DNA of 64,000 bases from Sabellastarte sp. h YS-2021. Its lineage: Eukaryota > Annelida > Polychaeta > Sabellida > Sabellidae. The translations under genes and the position numbers were made by a program. The notes beneath the pieces were generated by a model. The model saw nothing but the letters and a program-made list of their open reading frames with translations. It had not been told where the DNA came from and did not search any database. Positions 54,046-64,000 of the stretch are shown here, piece after piece; positions within the stretch are counted from its first letter, which is position 1; every line of letters starts with the position of its first letter. The stretch is from the NCBI GenBank assembly GCA_964017235.1, contig OZ024935.1:92503207-92567206 (forward strand), given 5' to 3'.

Positions 54046-55004
54046 CTCAATTGTTTTGTCCAAATTCCAATATTTTTCACTGATGTACAGTTGTTTCCCT
54101 CACTGATTATGATCACTGATTATGATCACTGATTATGGAGGCCCTTTTTTCCACATTTGCAAAGGAACTTTTCACTCTTATTTTAAGTAAATTGGTCATG
54201 ATACACACCAGAATTGTAGGAACGAAACTTAATGATGTTAAACACATTGCCCTGGGGAAGCCATAAGGAAATACCCAGAATGGGATTATATATATTTTAT
54301 TATTATTATACAACAATCATACATATAACATCTAAAATCCTTTTAGTGACTAGTTGATAAGTGATAAACATGTAAGATAACATTATGATAATGCTTTATA
54401 ACATAATGTAGTAATATAATTTGCTGCATAATAACCAGGGACAGCCGTGGACAAACTACCCATGGGTCAAACAGGGGTGAAATTTTGAAATTGATAAGGG
54501 GTCGAAGACCCGGAAGCCACAAGAAAAATCCATAGGGATAAAGAAGCCCATGGGTGAGTATTATTAAAGTTTGAGTATCTACACCAATGAAATAGCCAGT
54601 ACATTTAGGCAATTTAGAATTTTGAAAACTACTAAGCAAAAGAAATATGTCCCCAGCCAAAGGGGGTAAATGATAAGCTGTGCGGCCAAAAGATATGAAA
54701 TTCTCAGAAGAAAAGCCCCAGCCCAACCCTGGGATTAAATATTATAAATAAGGTCGAGAGAAATATGAAAGGTTTGAATAAATGTTTTAAGATATGGGTG
54801 AAAGTATAAATGACCTACAGGACACAAATACGAAATAGGAAGGTAAAATAAATAGAGATGTGTGACAGTTAGGCCGGACAATATAAAGTAGGTCCAAAAG
54901 GATAATGGCAGGTCAGGTCTAACCAAACAGAAATAGGTATAGTTGGATCAGTAAAGCAAGTAAAATGCAAATGTAAATGGAATATATCATAAGAATATTC
55001 AGTG

Positions 55005-55105
55005 GCAAAGGTCAAAGTGAAACCTCAAAGGTCAATTCAAGATGAAAGGGGAACTATAAAGCCTGGCAAAGGTCAAAGTGAAACCTCAAAGGTCAATTCA
55101 AAATG
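55005..55105 (+). repeat. Tandem duplication carrying AAGGTCAAAGTGAAACC
   Basis: Two copies of a unit near 56-57 bp: GGCAAAGGTCAAAGTGAAAC then CTCAAAGGTCAATTCAA-ATG, followed by AAAG(G/A)GGAACTATAAAGCC. It contains AGGTCA-like half-sites and may be a local offshoot of the AGGTCA repeat family. Confidence 0.65.
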
Positions 55106-55729
55106 AAAGAGGAACTATAAAGCCAGGGAAACTTGGTAAATTTCAATGTGACAGTTGTTTAACTGGAGATGGGGGAAGATTTACAGGTAAAAGAATATAA
55201 GATCTAAGATTGGAGGTTTTGGTCCCACAGCTCATCAGTAAGATAGAATAAGGAGTAAAGGTAGATACAAAGCAGCATATGAAAGACAATAAAACGCAAC
55301 ATAAAATATATTAAAATATATGTGTATGTGTGTATGCAAGTACCAACCACTGTTACATCCCATCTAGCTGATAATAACTACACCTTACAGAGCTGAGCAG
55401 TACAGCCCACCCTATTAAAAAAATAACAAAAAACCGTACGGAATGCCTTTACGTTAGTGATAATGGTACAGTTAACAGTACAGTTCTATGACAGTTCCAT
55501 ACATATAAATGAGAGCACAACATCAAGCCAACTGGTGAAGACTGTGAATCCACTAATAAAAAACGTCTCCTTAGAAGAATACAAGGAGGGCACAACATGA
55601 GAGTAACTCCTTCACTGGCTTAGGCAACAGTCCTTGCAACAGTCCTCCTGGTCGACATAACACCAAAACATCGTCAATATCACCAAGCAAATATAATTCT
55701 ATATTTTTTCTATATTTTCGGTATATTTA

Positions 55730-57690
55730 TGTACATTTTAGGATTTTATTTTTCATGATAATTTACGTTGAAATAAAAATTACATGGGTTTCTTTAGGAG
55801 TGTGTAAAAAGGCTTCCATATATGGTCATAATCAATGAGAGTAAAAACTGCCCATGAATGGAAGATATTGGGTATGTTTAACAAAAGAAAATCTATCTGG
55901 TGTAATTTAAGGACAGCTAAAGTACAGTGCAACATCATCCTCAGAACACTGGTTACAGAAAGAGCCAGTTAATGGTCAATCAAGCATCCAATATTAGAAA
56001 ATACTGGATTGTTTATGAGATCCCGAAAAGGACCAAGTCAACAATCTATTATTTTCTAATATTGGACACCTACTTCCCGTTAAAATGAAAGTAAAAGGGT
56101 TCCTTTGAAACTACAAAGGCTTCTATATATTATTACTGAGCGGAACAAATGTCCATTAAGTACAGGTTAAGTACAGGTTTCCCAAGCAAGTCTCCAATAT
56201 TTTAAAATATTGGTATGTTGATTATCATCAAATTTTGGACACTTACGAGGCTAATAATAACCTATTTAAATTACATCCATTCCTTAGTTTATTTTTAACA
56301 TCCTTATTTTTCATTCCTATATTTCAGGTGTGTGTTTTTGTGATCATTTTAGTTGAAATAAATGTAGAAGGTGTTTCTTTGGAAATGTGTTAAAAAGACT
56401 TCTATATGTCACCAAAATCAGAGAGTGGGAACAACTGCCCATTATGGAAAGATAATGGACGCTTTTAACGAAAGAATATTTCTCAGGTGTAATTTAAGGT
56501 TATGCCATTCACATTGAAAATGAAAGTGAAACATACTGTGTTTTTCCCATAGAGCAGTATTTCAATGAACATGTGATCACATATCGAGATGTTTTATGAA
56601 CAGTATCAAATAACCTCTTTGAGGCACCATAACAAGAATGTGGGACACATGTAATTTCAGTTTTGTTTTAGTTCCGGATATCGGGATGACTGCAGGTGTG
56701 TAAGTTCTTTCTATATTATTGAAATATTTGTTTTTATAAAGCAGCAAAATATATTTGCTACATGAAAACCCATGCAGAAATGACAGAGATATTTAAGTTA
56801 ACATAGTAGTATTTATATTTTCCAATATTATAGATACATTTTGCTGTTGATTTTTCTTTCGTTTTTTTTTCAAAACTATGTGTTTATTTTTCTTACACTT
56901 TGTGTCTTTCTCAATAGTAAAATTTCAAAATATTAACCGCTCCACTGATACTTTAATTGTTCTATTGTTATATTCACAGTCTTCAAACTATATATAATAC
57001 TATTGGATATGACTGCCGCCAAGTGTATATGCTCAAACATTGTAGCAGAGACAAAAGGCTGAGGTATAAAACAGGTAAGGTCTTATCAGGCAAAGCTCTA
57101 GTAAGTGTCCAATATTTGAAAATAATCAATGGTTTACAAATGACCCAAAAGGAATCGAGTCAGTAGTCCATTATTTGCAGAAAAATGGACACTTGCGAGG
57201 CTATTAACCTGTTTAAAATAACACCTTTTCTTTAATTTATACCTTATTATCATCATTACTTTAACTTTTCTATGCTTCTGGTTTGTATGTTTGGGTTTTT
57301 ATGATCGCTCCGTTTAAAATGAAAGTAAAAGGGCTTCTTTGGAACTATAAAGGCTTCTATATATCATTACTGAGCGGAACAAATGCCCACAAAGTACAGG
57401 TTAAGTACAGGTTTCCAAAGTGAGTCTCCAACATTTGAAAATATTAGAATGTTCATTATTATCAAATTTTGGACACTTACGAGGCTATTAATAACCTATT
57501 TAAATTATACTCCTTTCTTAAATTGTAATTTTAAAGATGTTTTTTGACATCCTTAATTTATATTTCTATATTTCTGGTGTGTATTTTGAGGTTTGTATGA
57601 TCATTTTAGTTAAAATGAGAGTAAAAGGGTTTCTTTGGAAATGTGTTTAAAAGGCTTCTGTGTATGGTACACAATCACAGGGCACAGCAA
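55730..57690. repeat. Diverged tandem repeats with TTTTGGACACTTACGAGGCT blocks
   Basis: Blocks near 56190-56295, 57108-57240 and 57425-57525 share (T)CCAA(T/C)ATTT-GAAAATA, TTTTGGACACTTACGAGGCT and AACCTATTTAAATTA. Blocks near 55800, 56385, 57340 and 57640 share GTTTCTTTGGAA and AAAAGGCTTCTATATAT-like sequence with CTGCCCATTA after it. They alternate, indicating an old array with a unit of several hundred bp. No coding function is apparent. Confidence 0.55.
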
Positions 57691-57702
57691 CTGCCCATTA
57701 AA

Positions 57703-58220
57703 CCCCATTCACACTACAGACGGTATCACCCGCAGTTACCCGCATATGGTGAAACGTCCCTGTCCTCGGATCACAGTCAAGCATCATTAGATGACCTTGC
57801 GAGTCAGTGGCAAACCAGCCATTACCTTACGAGTCCTACCGAAGTTTTTTAAATATTTGAAATTACCGTCTTTGGTTTTGGTGAGGTGAGCGTGTGCAGA
57901 TGATTTTGCACAGCACGTATGAATTTCTTTCTTTGACCTAAGGTGTGGTCCATGGTGTACATAAGACTGTGACATAAGGTGAGTTAAGGTATTGGTTGTT
58001 TCACCATGTGTTAGTCCAACTGTACATAAGGTGAGTTGAAGTTAATGGAGGTTGTCTCTCAGTACTGACACGTGACTGTTGCTGACTGTTAAAAAAAACC
58101 ATGTCCAATTAGTGGAAGTCCGCATGTAGTGTGAACAACTCGAATGAAATGGAGCATGCTGGGGGTGGTTCCGATGCCAAGAAAAATTTCCAACCGGGGA
58201 CGTCTGTAGTATGAATGGGG
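57703..58220. mobile_element. TIR element with CCCCATTCACACTACAGACG ends (518 bp)
   Basis: The left CCCCATTCACACTACAGACG is matched by the right CGTCTGTAGTATGAATGGGG, a TIR of 20 bp with one mismatch. The interior is non-coding and related to 17900-18400. It is a non-autonomous DNA transposon. I could not find a clear target duplication and do not assign a superfamily. Confidence 0.75.
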
Positions 58221-58677
58221 CAATAGTGAAAGAAATTGAAGACTTTTACCAAAAGAAAAACTCCCAGGTGTAATTTAAATTCCAGTCTGGTTGATCATCT
58301 CTATTCTACTTTGGGAGTGGTGGAATAAAATAAATATAAAATTCTAGGCTCAAAGAGTCTAGGCTGAATGTCCTAATACAGCTAAACTCTGAAAAGTGGC
58401 CAATTCCAGAAAATATTGGACAGCGAGGCCTGAAAGGTCCGAGATTTCAATATTTTCTGGTTTTGAGAAGTTTGGCTGTTGCAAACCCCACTCTAAAATC
58501 ATATTTGATGCCCAGTGTCAAAATATTCGATAGGCCATCTGTTAAGGTGGCCTTCACGTTGCATCCGCAGAATTAGCTGAAAGCCAAAACTTTGTATAAT
58601 GCAAAAAGTCCAACACATATTTGCAGTGCAAAGTTAGCAAGGGAGTGATTTTGAAAATAGCATCAGACATGCCGGCA

Positions 58678-59424
58678 ACCCACAGCCTAAGGAAATATTT
58701 TTAACACCATGAGATATAGAAGTACTGTATCAGTACAAAGTGCAGGATACTTTCAGAGCACTGACAGTTATATAAAGGTCCAAACAATGTTTAAAAAAAG
58801 AAAATAATGTCTCAGAGAAAGATAATGCATGTACTCTTTATCTACATCTGGCATGGCCGAATTATGGTTTAGACGTTTTGAATATTACCATGCATACAGA
58901 AGTGGTAATACATTCAATGAATGCTTATGTGTGGTGTTAGAGCAAAATCTGTGGCTCACTTCCCATCTGTTACATGGGAAGCTGTAAAAGTAAAATTCTT
59001 AATGAATTCTAATATGACTTTAGCAGTGCTTAATCTGCATCAAAAGACAGACCCAAAGGTGCAACAAGATTTTAAAGGTCAAGGTCACTACAACAAGGTC
59101 AAAGGTCAAATCAAGATTACACCATGATGCTGCACACCTACAACCCCTAACCAATGTCCCTACCAAGCACCAACTTCCTACACCTTACAGTTTCTGAGAT
59201 ATAACCCGGACAAGATTTTATAGGTCACTACAGCAAGGTCAAATGTCAAATTAAGGTCAGACCATGACGATGCACACCTACACACCCTAGCCAATGTCCA
59301 TACCAAGTATCAACTTCCTACACCTTACTGAGATACAGCCCGGACAAACTTTTTCCCGCCGCCCACCCGCCCATCAGGACACCATAGGTGAAAACAATAC
59401 CCTGACAGCCCTTAAGGGCTGTGG
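58678..59424 (+). mobile_element. AGGTCA-rich repeat element, copy 2, with terminal hairpin
   Basis: The left end CCCACAGCCTAAGGAAATAT pairs with the right end GGGCTGTGGGG. The right end folds as the perfect 18-bp palindrome ACAGCCCTTAAGGGCTGT (59404-59421). Between lie two to three units of about 135 bp with ACACCTACA-CCCCTAACCAATG, TACCAAG(C/T)A(C/T)CAACTTCC and AGGTCA tracts. The left inverted motif, central tandem units and right hairpin parallel the element at 42066-48431. Confidence 0.65.
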
Positions 59425-59919
59425 GGTAAAAAAAGGGCTCAATTGACTGTAAAGCCTTTGTAATTATTGCCCAATACATCATACATCCATTTTCTATATT
59501 TCTCTATATATCTCTCCTTTGTAAAGTCTATTACATGCAGTGCACTGTATGACATATGCTATGTTGCTTAGTATACAAGCTTTCATTTTTTTGACTAATT
59601 GTGTACCCATATTTCATTATTTGTGTCCTTTTGAGCAGAGGGGTAGTAAAGTGTCTAACCTTGAGCATCATTTTGTCTGCTGGGCCATCTCATATGGTTT
59701 GTCAATGGATCTGTCAGGTTACTTATGTACTATGGCTTCTTTATCTTCTGTATTTTACTTGTTGGTGTTTTTTCGTAATAATATACCAGTTCTCAGTTAA
59801 TAATGTTCTCAGGACCGTGAATCATTTTTCTGATGTTTGGCTGAATTGCAGTTAGTAAACATGACAGGTGTGCCACCCGGAAATAATAAACATTTATTGG
59901 TATACAGACAGATTAGAAT

Positions 59920-60003
59920 ATGGAGGCTTTCAGACAGCAGCTGGAAAAAATGGATCAAACAGCTTCCCAAAAGACAGACACAGAAGATGAAAAAGATGAA
60001 ACT
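59920..60003 (+). CDS. Unrecognised gene, first coding exon (28 aa)
   Basis: The ATG at 59920 has A at -3 and G at +4 and follows an in-frame TAG at 59914. It encodes MEAFRQQLEKMDQTASQKTD then TEDEKDET and reaches donor GTAAGT in phase 0. The next exon (62845) continues the frame. The sequence is hydrophilic, starts with a short amphipathic helix, and ends in an acidic/Lys segment. It has no signal peptide, so it is probably intracellular. The protein family is not recognised. Confidence 0.6.
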
Positions 60004-60580
60004 GTAAGTACGAATGAAATAATACTCTTTATGATTGTTAAAAAATGTTACATTTTTATTGCTATAGTTCTCACTGTTGAAATATAGTTTCATAAAGAAG
60101 TAGTATTATACCTCTATAAACATCAAGCTAGAATTTTATGTACAAAAGGGAGGCATTTCTTTGTGGGTTTAACAAATATGGCTATTTGTAATTTTTCATG
60201 CTTGACATTTATTTTATTTCATAATGTACTTTAATTGAAATATTTGAATGCCTAAGTGAATCTTTAAAGTGATATATATACCTAAATTTATAACATTACG
60301 ATTTTAAAGCAAAATTCCATCTAAAGTATCGCACATATTTCAGCATGAATACAAAAACTACAATGTGTTTCTGAACTCCAAATTTTACATGCTATCCGCA
60401 AGCAAAGCATATCTGCATATGAAAATATAAAGGTTCTCTCACATCCCACAATTTAAGTAACTGGATAGGACCTGCAACACTACCAAGGAAAACGCATGTT
60501 CATCATTCCCCGGCCCTCTGCTACAACAATTACAACATCCTGCTGTTCAAAATTCTCTTGCCTATTCTTCGTCTATATCC

Positions 60581-61104
60581 TAGTCAAATCAGTCCCCTTG
60601 GAAATAACACCCTAGTCAAATCAGTCCCCTTGGAAATAACACCCTAGTCAAATCAGTCCCCTTGGAAATAACACCCTAGTCAAATCAGTCCCCTTGGAAA
60701 TAACACCCTAGTCAAATCAGTCCCCTTGGAAATAACACCCTAGTCAAATCAGTCCCCTTGGAAATAACACCCTAGTCAAATCGGTTCCCTTGGAAATAAC
60801 ACCCTAGTCAAATCGGTCCCCTTGGAAATAACACCCTAGTCAAATCGGTCCCCTTGGAAATAACACCCTAGTCAAATCGGTCCCCTTGGAAATAACACCC
60901 TAGTCAAATCAGTCCCCTTGGAAATAACACCCTAGTCAAATCAGTCCCCTTGGAAATAACACCCTAGTCAAATCAGTCCCCTTGGAAATAACACCCTAGT
61001 CAAATCAATCCCCTTGGAAATAACACCCTAGTCAAATAATTCCCCTTGGAAATAACACCCTAGTCAAATCATTCCCCTTGGAAATAACACCCTAGTCAAA
61101 TCAG
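60581..61104. repeat. 32-bp minisatellite, about 16 copies
   Basis: The unit is TAGTCAAATCAGTCCCCTTG then GAAATAACACCC. Most copies are identical. Variants change the centre: TCGGT in a run of four middle copies, and TCAAT, TAATT and TCATT in the last three full copies. The period is exactly 32 bp throughout. It is head-to-tail with no spacers. Confidence 0.95.
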
Positions 61105-62639
61105 ATGTGTGGGAATATTAACCTGTTCCAATCGGCCCATAGCTTTTCTAGATGTCTTTATGTGCATGCATAAATAACAAAATCATTCCTCAATTAATTT
61201 TATTTTAGTCTATAATTTATGTTAGCCTTTGTATGATTACAACACTACAAGCTCAGTGTTATAACTAACAAAAAGAGTGAACAAATTATTCTGTTAATTT
61301 TATATTTCATAAATGAACTTCATCGTGAAATAAAATATAAAAATTCCAGAATTTTCCGTTCACTGATAAAACTTGCAAAAAGTGGTCAAAGTTTCATTTC
61401 TGTGCTATTGTTCAACACTGGACTGAAGATCAATTGTTCTCTTTGATGTCCATGGAGAAGGTTTACTAGCAATCCTAATGAAACATAAGCAATTGTTCTA
61501 AAAGATAAGAAAACATTAAATTCCCATTGGTGGACGGATTTTTTTTTATTTTCCCACCATCCCGAAACCCATTTGAAAAGTTAATTGTCTAGCTATGGGT
61601 GGTTCCTAGTAAATAAAAACCCTTTTCTATTCCAGCAATTGTAAACATTAATCTTATTAAGTTACATATTTGCATCTTAATGTTGTTATAATTAAAACAA
61701 ATACCTCCACAACAAGGTGTACGTTATTAGCTCCATGTTATGTATGGGTACTTTATGAAAGTTTTCTGTGGGGTTACACTACGTTTGTGTTAGGTTGTAG
61801 CACTATTATGAATATTAACACTTATTTTATCAGTAGGAAAAATATTTATTTGGTGGGTGTTTGTAGTTAACACTCACTGTTAGATTTTAATGCTGTTTGT
61901 GTACTTTTAGTTGTAGCCCCCTTTATATTGACGTGTGTATAAAAAACTAATTTTCCCAAATCTTGGCTTCTTGGCTTGGTACACAGGCTATCTATGCATT
62001 CATTATAATTTAACTTTGAATAATTCTAGCATTAATAAGTATATAAAGAACATGGGTTCAAGGCATTGCTTACAACATCCAATTATCTTTGATATGTGTT
62101 AATCACACTCAGTCAAGTATAAGTTAAAAAGTTGTCATCATTGTCATAACATGCTTATATAGAATTCCCCCATATTAAGCATAATAATTGACCAGATAAT
62201 AAGTGAACACCATTATCAATTAAGGGATCCAATTTCTTTTCAAAATGACCCCGTATGTCAAAAGTATCATCATATCAATGTAAATGAAACTTTCCAATGT
62301 ATCTCTGTACAAGCTGTTAATTGCTATATTACTGATGTATGGGAAGTACACTTTCTAACACACGGCCATAGAGGCTTACAAAGTCAAGCATGAGTTCAAA
62401 ATAGACTAAAATATGTTTATTAACCCAGTTAAATGCTTTCTGCATGTCTATAGGGTTAATTATTGAAGATTTCAACTGGAGGGCGATTTACTGAGCGTCA
62501 ACTTTTCAGAAGTCTGGTTTGTTGTCTGGAGAGCCGATTTCACAAAGGACTAATTAATTCATCCTGCTCCCAAACCTAAAAAAAAACCTCATCAACATAT
62601 GGCCACATAACAAATAATCTGCATTCTAAGACATCTGCA

Positions 62640-62801
62640 TTTAGATTTATTTGTTGTTTTACGTCGCGTTCAACAGCCAGGGTCATATTGCGATGGGTAG
62701 TTTACAGGTAGTTTCCAACATGAAGTGCCCGGCCAGAGATTCGAACCGGCGGCCTCAGAGGTTGGAGGCGAGAACTCTAACTGCTACACCACCGAGTCCC
62801 C
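62640..62801 (-). mobile_element. SINE-C copy 2, 44 bp before an exon
   Basis: On the minus strand GGGGACTCGGTGGTGTAGCA then GTTAGAGTTCTCGCCTCCAA is the tRNA-like head. The B box is GGTTCGAATCTC (perfect), and the tail is GTTGAACGCGACGTAAAACA then (AAAT)n. The middle of the body is deleted relative to copy 1. A perfect 15-bp target duplication TCTAAGACATCTGCA flanks it (62625-62639 and 62802-62816), so the insertion is young. Confidence 0.9.
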
Positions 62802-62844
62802 TCTAAGACATCTGCAATACTGCATAAAGCATCTTTATTTTCAG

Positions 62845-62976
62845 ATAAGACAATTAAGAATTCACGTGGCAAAACTCAAAGAACTTCTATTGGCACAAGG
62901 AGACACGTTTGAAATGAAATCAGCAATTGATAAAATGGACGGAAGCTTCGTGGAACCATCTGGACAAACCCAATTT
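62845..62976 (+). CDS. Unrecognised gene, second coding exon (44 aa)
   Basis: The acceptor TCTTTATTTTCAG is strong and the donor GTGAGT is good, with phase 0 on both sides. The exon encodes IRQLRIHVAKLKELLLAQGD, a clear amphipathic leucine-rich helix likely to form a coiled coil, then TFEMKSAIDKMDG and SFVEPSGQTQF. It continues the 59920 exon in frame. Further exons must be beyond 64000. I cannot name the protein. A scaffold, adaptor or golgin-like coiled-coil protein would fit, but that is a guess. Confidence 0.65.
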
Positions 62977-64000
62977 GTGAGTACGATGCTTTATCCCGGA
63001 ACCTCACAAATCGGTTGTATTCCCTCTATATGACTTTGGATACGGATGTCTGAGATTATGTCAGGATTGCATATATTATTTTATGACTAATGATTCCACA
63101 AAGTACAAATAGGATATTCTAGTTCATTATCCACCAGAAGCTATGTATGGTCTAACTACAGCTATATATATATATATATATAACAGACAGTACTATACAT
63201 GTACATATTTTTGTACATCCCAGAGCTACTTAGTATGGCTAATTAACGTTACAAATTCTTCACAATTACCCCTTTTTCGTCAGTATTTCTTAAACCACGT
63301 AGAAAATAATTATCCTTGATAAGGTGGCGCCGCTGTATGCATAAGAATATATATAAACTCTGTATATCCCCTTATAAAGGTCAAACACGGCATATGGTGA
63401 ATAATAATAAAAACACATCTTATTTCCATTACATACTCATATGTACTTGTACATATATAGCCGACAGTTCGACAACAGTTATCATTTGACTGCTCTAAGG
63501 GTAGCTGTTCAAGAACTCTCCAAAACTGCCAGTGCTTACATACTCGGCACTACCCTGTCAGATCTGGGTTTCAATTCTGTCCCAACCTTAAGTTGGAAAG
63601 CTGGTAGTTGTTTGCTGGGCGATAGTTTGCAGTAGAGAAGCTTTACCAACGCTATGCACCCGTCTCGTCTGTCCCTTAAAGAGCCTGTAGTCCCAATTTA
63701 AACATACCACTTTTTTATTTGTATATAAAGTACATCCCCACACAAAGACAATAACACTTCTCCCAGTTGCACCATGCCAATGTTTATGCCACTATTTTAA
63801 CTTTTATCACCCAAATTTCTCTCCCTCTTGTAAGAAAAACATTCAAGGCCAGAAATCCAAAGTTTATGTGTACTATGTCATACGATTGTCAGAAATTTAC
63901 ACTTGCACAAAAGCACACTGTATTTCCTGGTGTTTAAAATCAAATTATGCCTTCTGGTGTTAAAAGTGTATACATTAATCATGCACAGATTCAGAAGTTG
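62977..64000 (+). other. Intron 2 of the plus-strand gene (partial)
   Basis: Holds a (TA)n tract at about 63163-63182 and a SINE-A body fragment at about 63545-63640. I see no further exon before the window end. Confidence 0.45.
63545..63640 (+). mobile_element. SINE-A fragment (diverged)
   Basis: GGTTTCAATTCTGTCCCAAC resembles a B box with flank. CTTAAGTTGGAAAGCTGGTA then GTTGTTTGCTGGGCGATAGT follows the SINE-A/C body order. Head and tail are not preserved. Confidence 0.55.

Larger units (their letters stand above)
48432..59919. other. Intergenic region between the two host genes
   Basis: The two genes are transcribed away from each other, the CACHD1-like gene leftward from about 41.5 kb and the coiled-coil gene rightward from 59.9 kb. 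The region carries SINEs, repeat P, AGGTCA-rich elements, a TIR element and diverged tandem repeats, listed separately. Between about 48432 and 50457, 50704-52214 and 54046-55004 I see no gene and no clear repeat, apart from the poly(G) tract at about 51568-51589. Promoters of either gene could lie here but cannot be pinpointed. Confidence 0.5.
60004..62844 (+). other. Intron 1 of the plus-strand gene
   Basis: Contains the 32-bp minisatellite (60581-61104) and a SINE-C near its 3' end. The rest (60004-60580, 61105-62639) shows nothing recognisable. Confidence 0.55.

Noticed and set aside
60581..61104. CRISPR-like array
   Set aside because: Direct head-to-tail 32-bp repeats without unique spacers, in eukaryotic DNA. 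It is a minisatellite.
62640..62801. Functional tRNA gene (good A and B boxes)
   Set aside because: There is no cloverleaf with a paired acceptor stem, a SINE body and (AAAT)n tail follow, and target duplications flank it.

Overview
The window is invertebrate nuclear DNA: AT-rich, mostly non-coding, with GT-AG introns and many transposable elements. The mix of tRNA-derived SINEs with (AAAT)n tails, DIRS retrotransposons, LINEs, and satellite arrays flanked by hairpins suggests a marine lophotrochozoan, most likely a mollusc and perhaps a bivalve. Species cannot be fixed from sequence alone. There is nothing bacterial or viral.

Two host genes are visible. The first lies on the minus strand from 41486 down past the left edge. 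It encodes the N-terminal part (324 residues in six exons) of a secreted or membrane VWA/Cache protein of the alpha2-delta superfamily, closest in pattern to CACHD1. Its first intron (about 32 kb, 9609-41342) holds most of the large transposons. The second starts on the plus strand at 59920. Its two visible coding exons (59920-60003 and 62845-62976) encode the charged, helix-prone start of a protein I do not recognise, and it continues past the right edge.

Layout. 1-1163: 5' part of a DIRS-type retrotransposon (DIRS-A), abutting a small TIR element (MITE-X). 1636-9608: five CACHD1-like exons, with repeats in the introns. 9609-18500: SINEs, small TIR elements and diverged tandem repeats. 18524-21600: an intact single-ORF LINE. 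23402-25861: a TIR element built of GGCCCAC-type palindromes. 27014-33589: a second MITE-X copy split by a complete 6.35-kb DIRS element (DIRS-B). 35426-39927: a two-ORF LINE. 41343-41486: signal-peptide exon of the CACHD1-like gene. 42066-48431: a 6.3-kb satellite-bearing element made of 143-bp and 321-bp units that share a common ancestor monomer, bounded by inverted CTCCCGCC motifs and a GC-rich hairpin. 48432-59919: intergenic, full of SINEs, a 5S-rRNA-like repeat, AGGTCA-rich repeats and a TIR element. 59920-64000: start of the plus-strand gene, with a 32-bp minisatellite in its first intron.

The most interesting observations are these: (i) two different DIRS elements, each inserted in a copy of the same small TIR element at an AAGAAA|T site; (ii) the textbook DIRS circle-junction (ICR) in DIRS-B; (iii) two unrelated tandem-array elements that share one architecture (inverted subterminal motif plus right-end hairpin, like 'pearl'/Helentron-derived elements); (iv) two copies of a 5S-rRNA-derived repeat; and (v) all four large retroelements lying in the sense orientation of the host gene.
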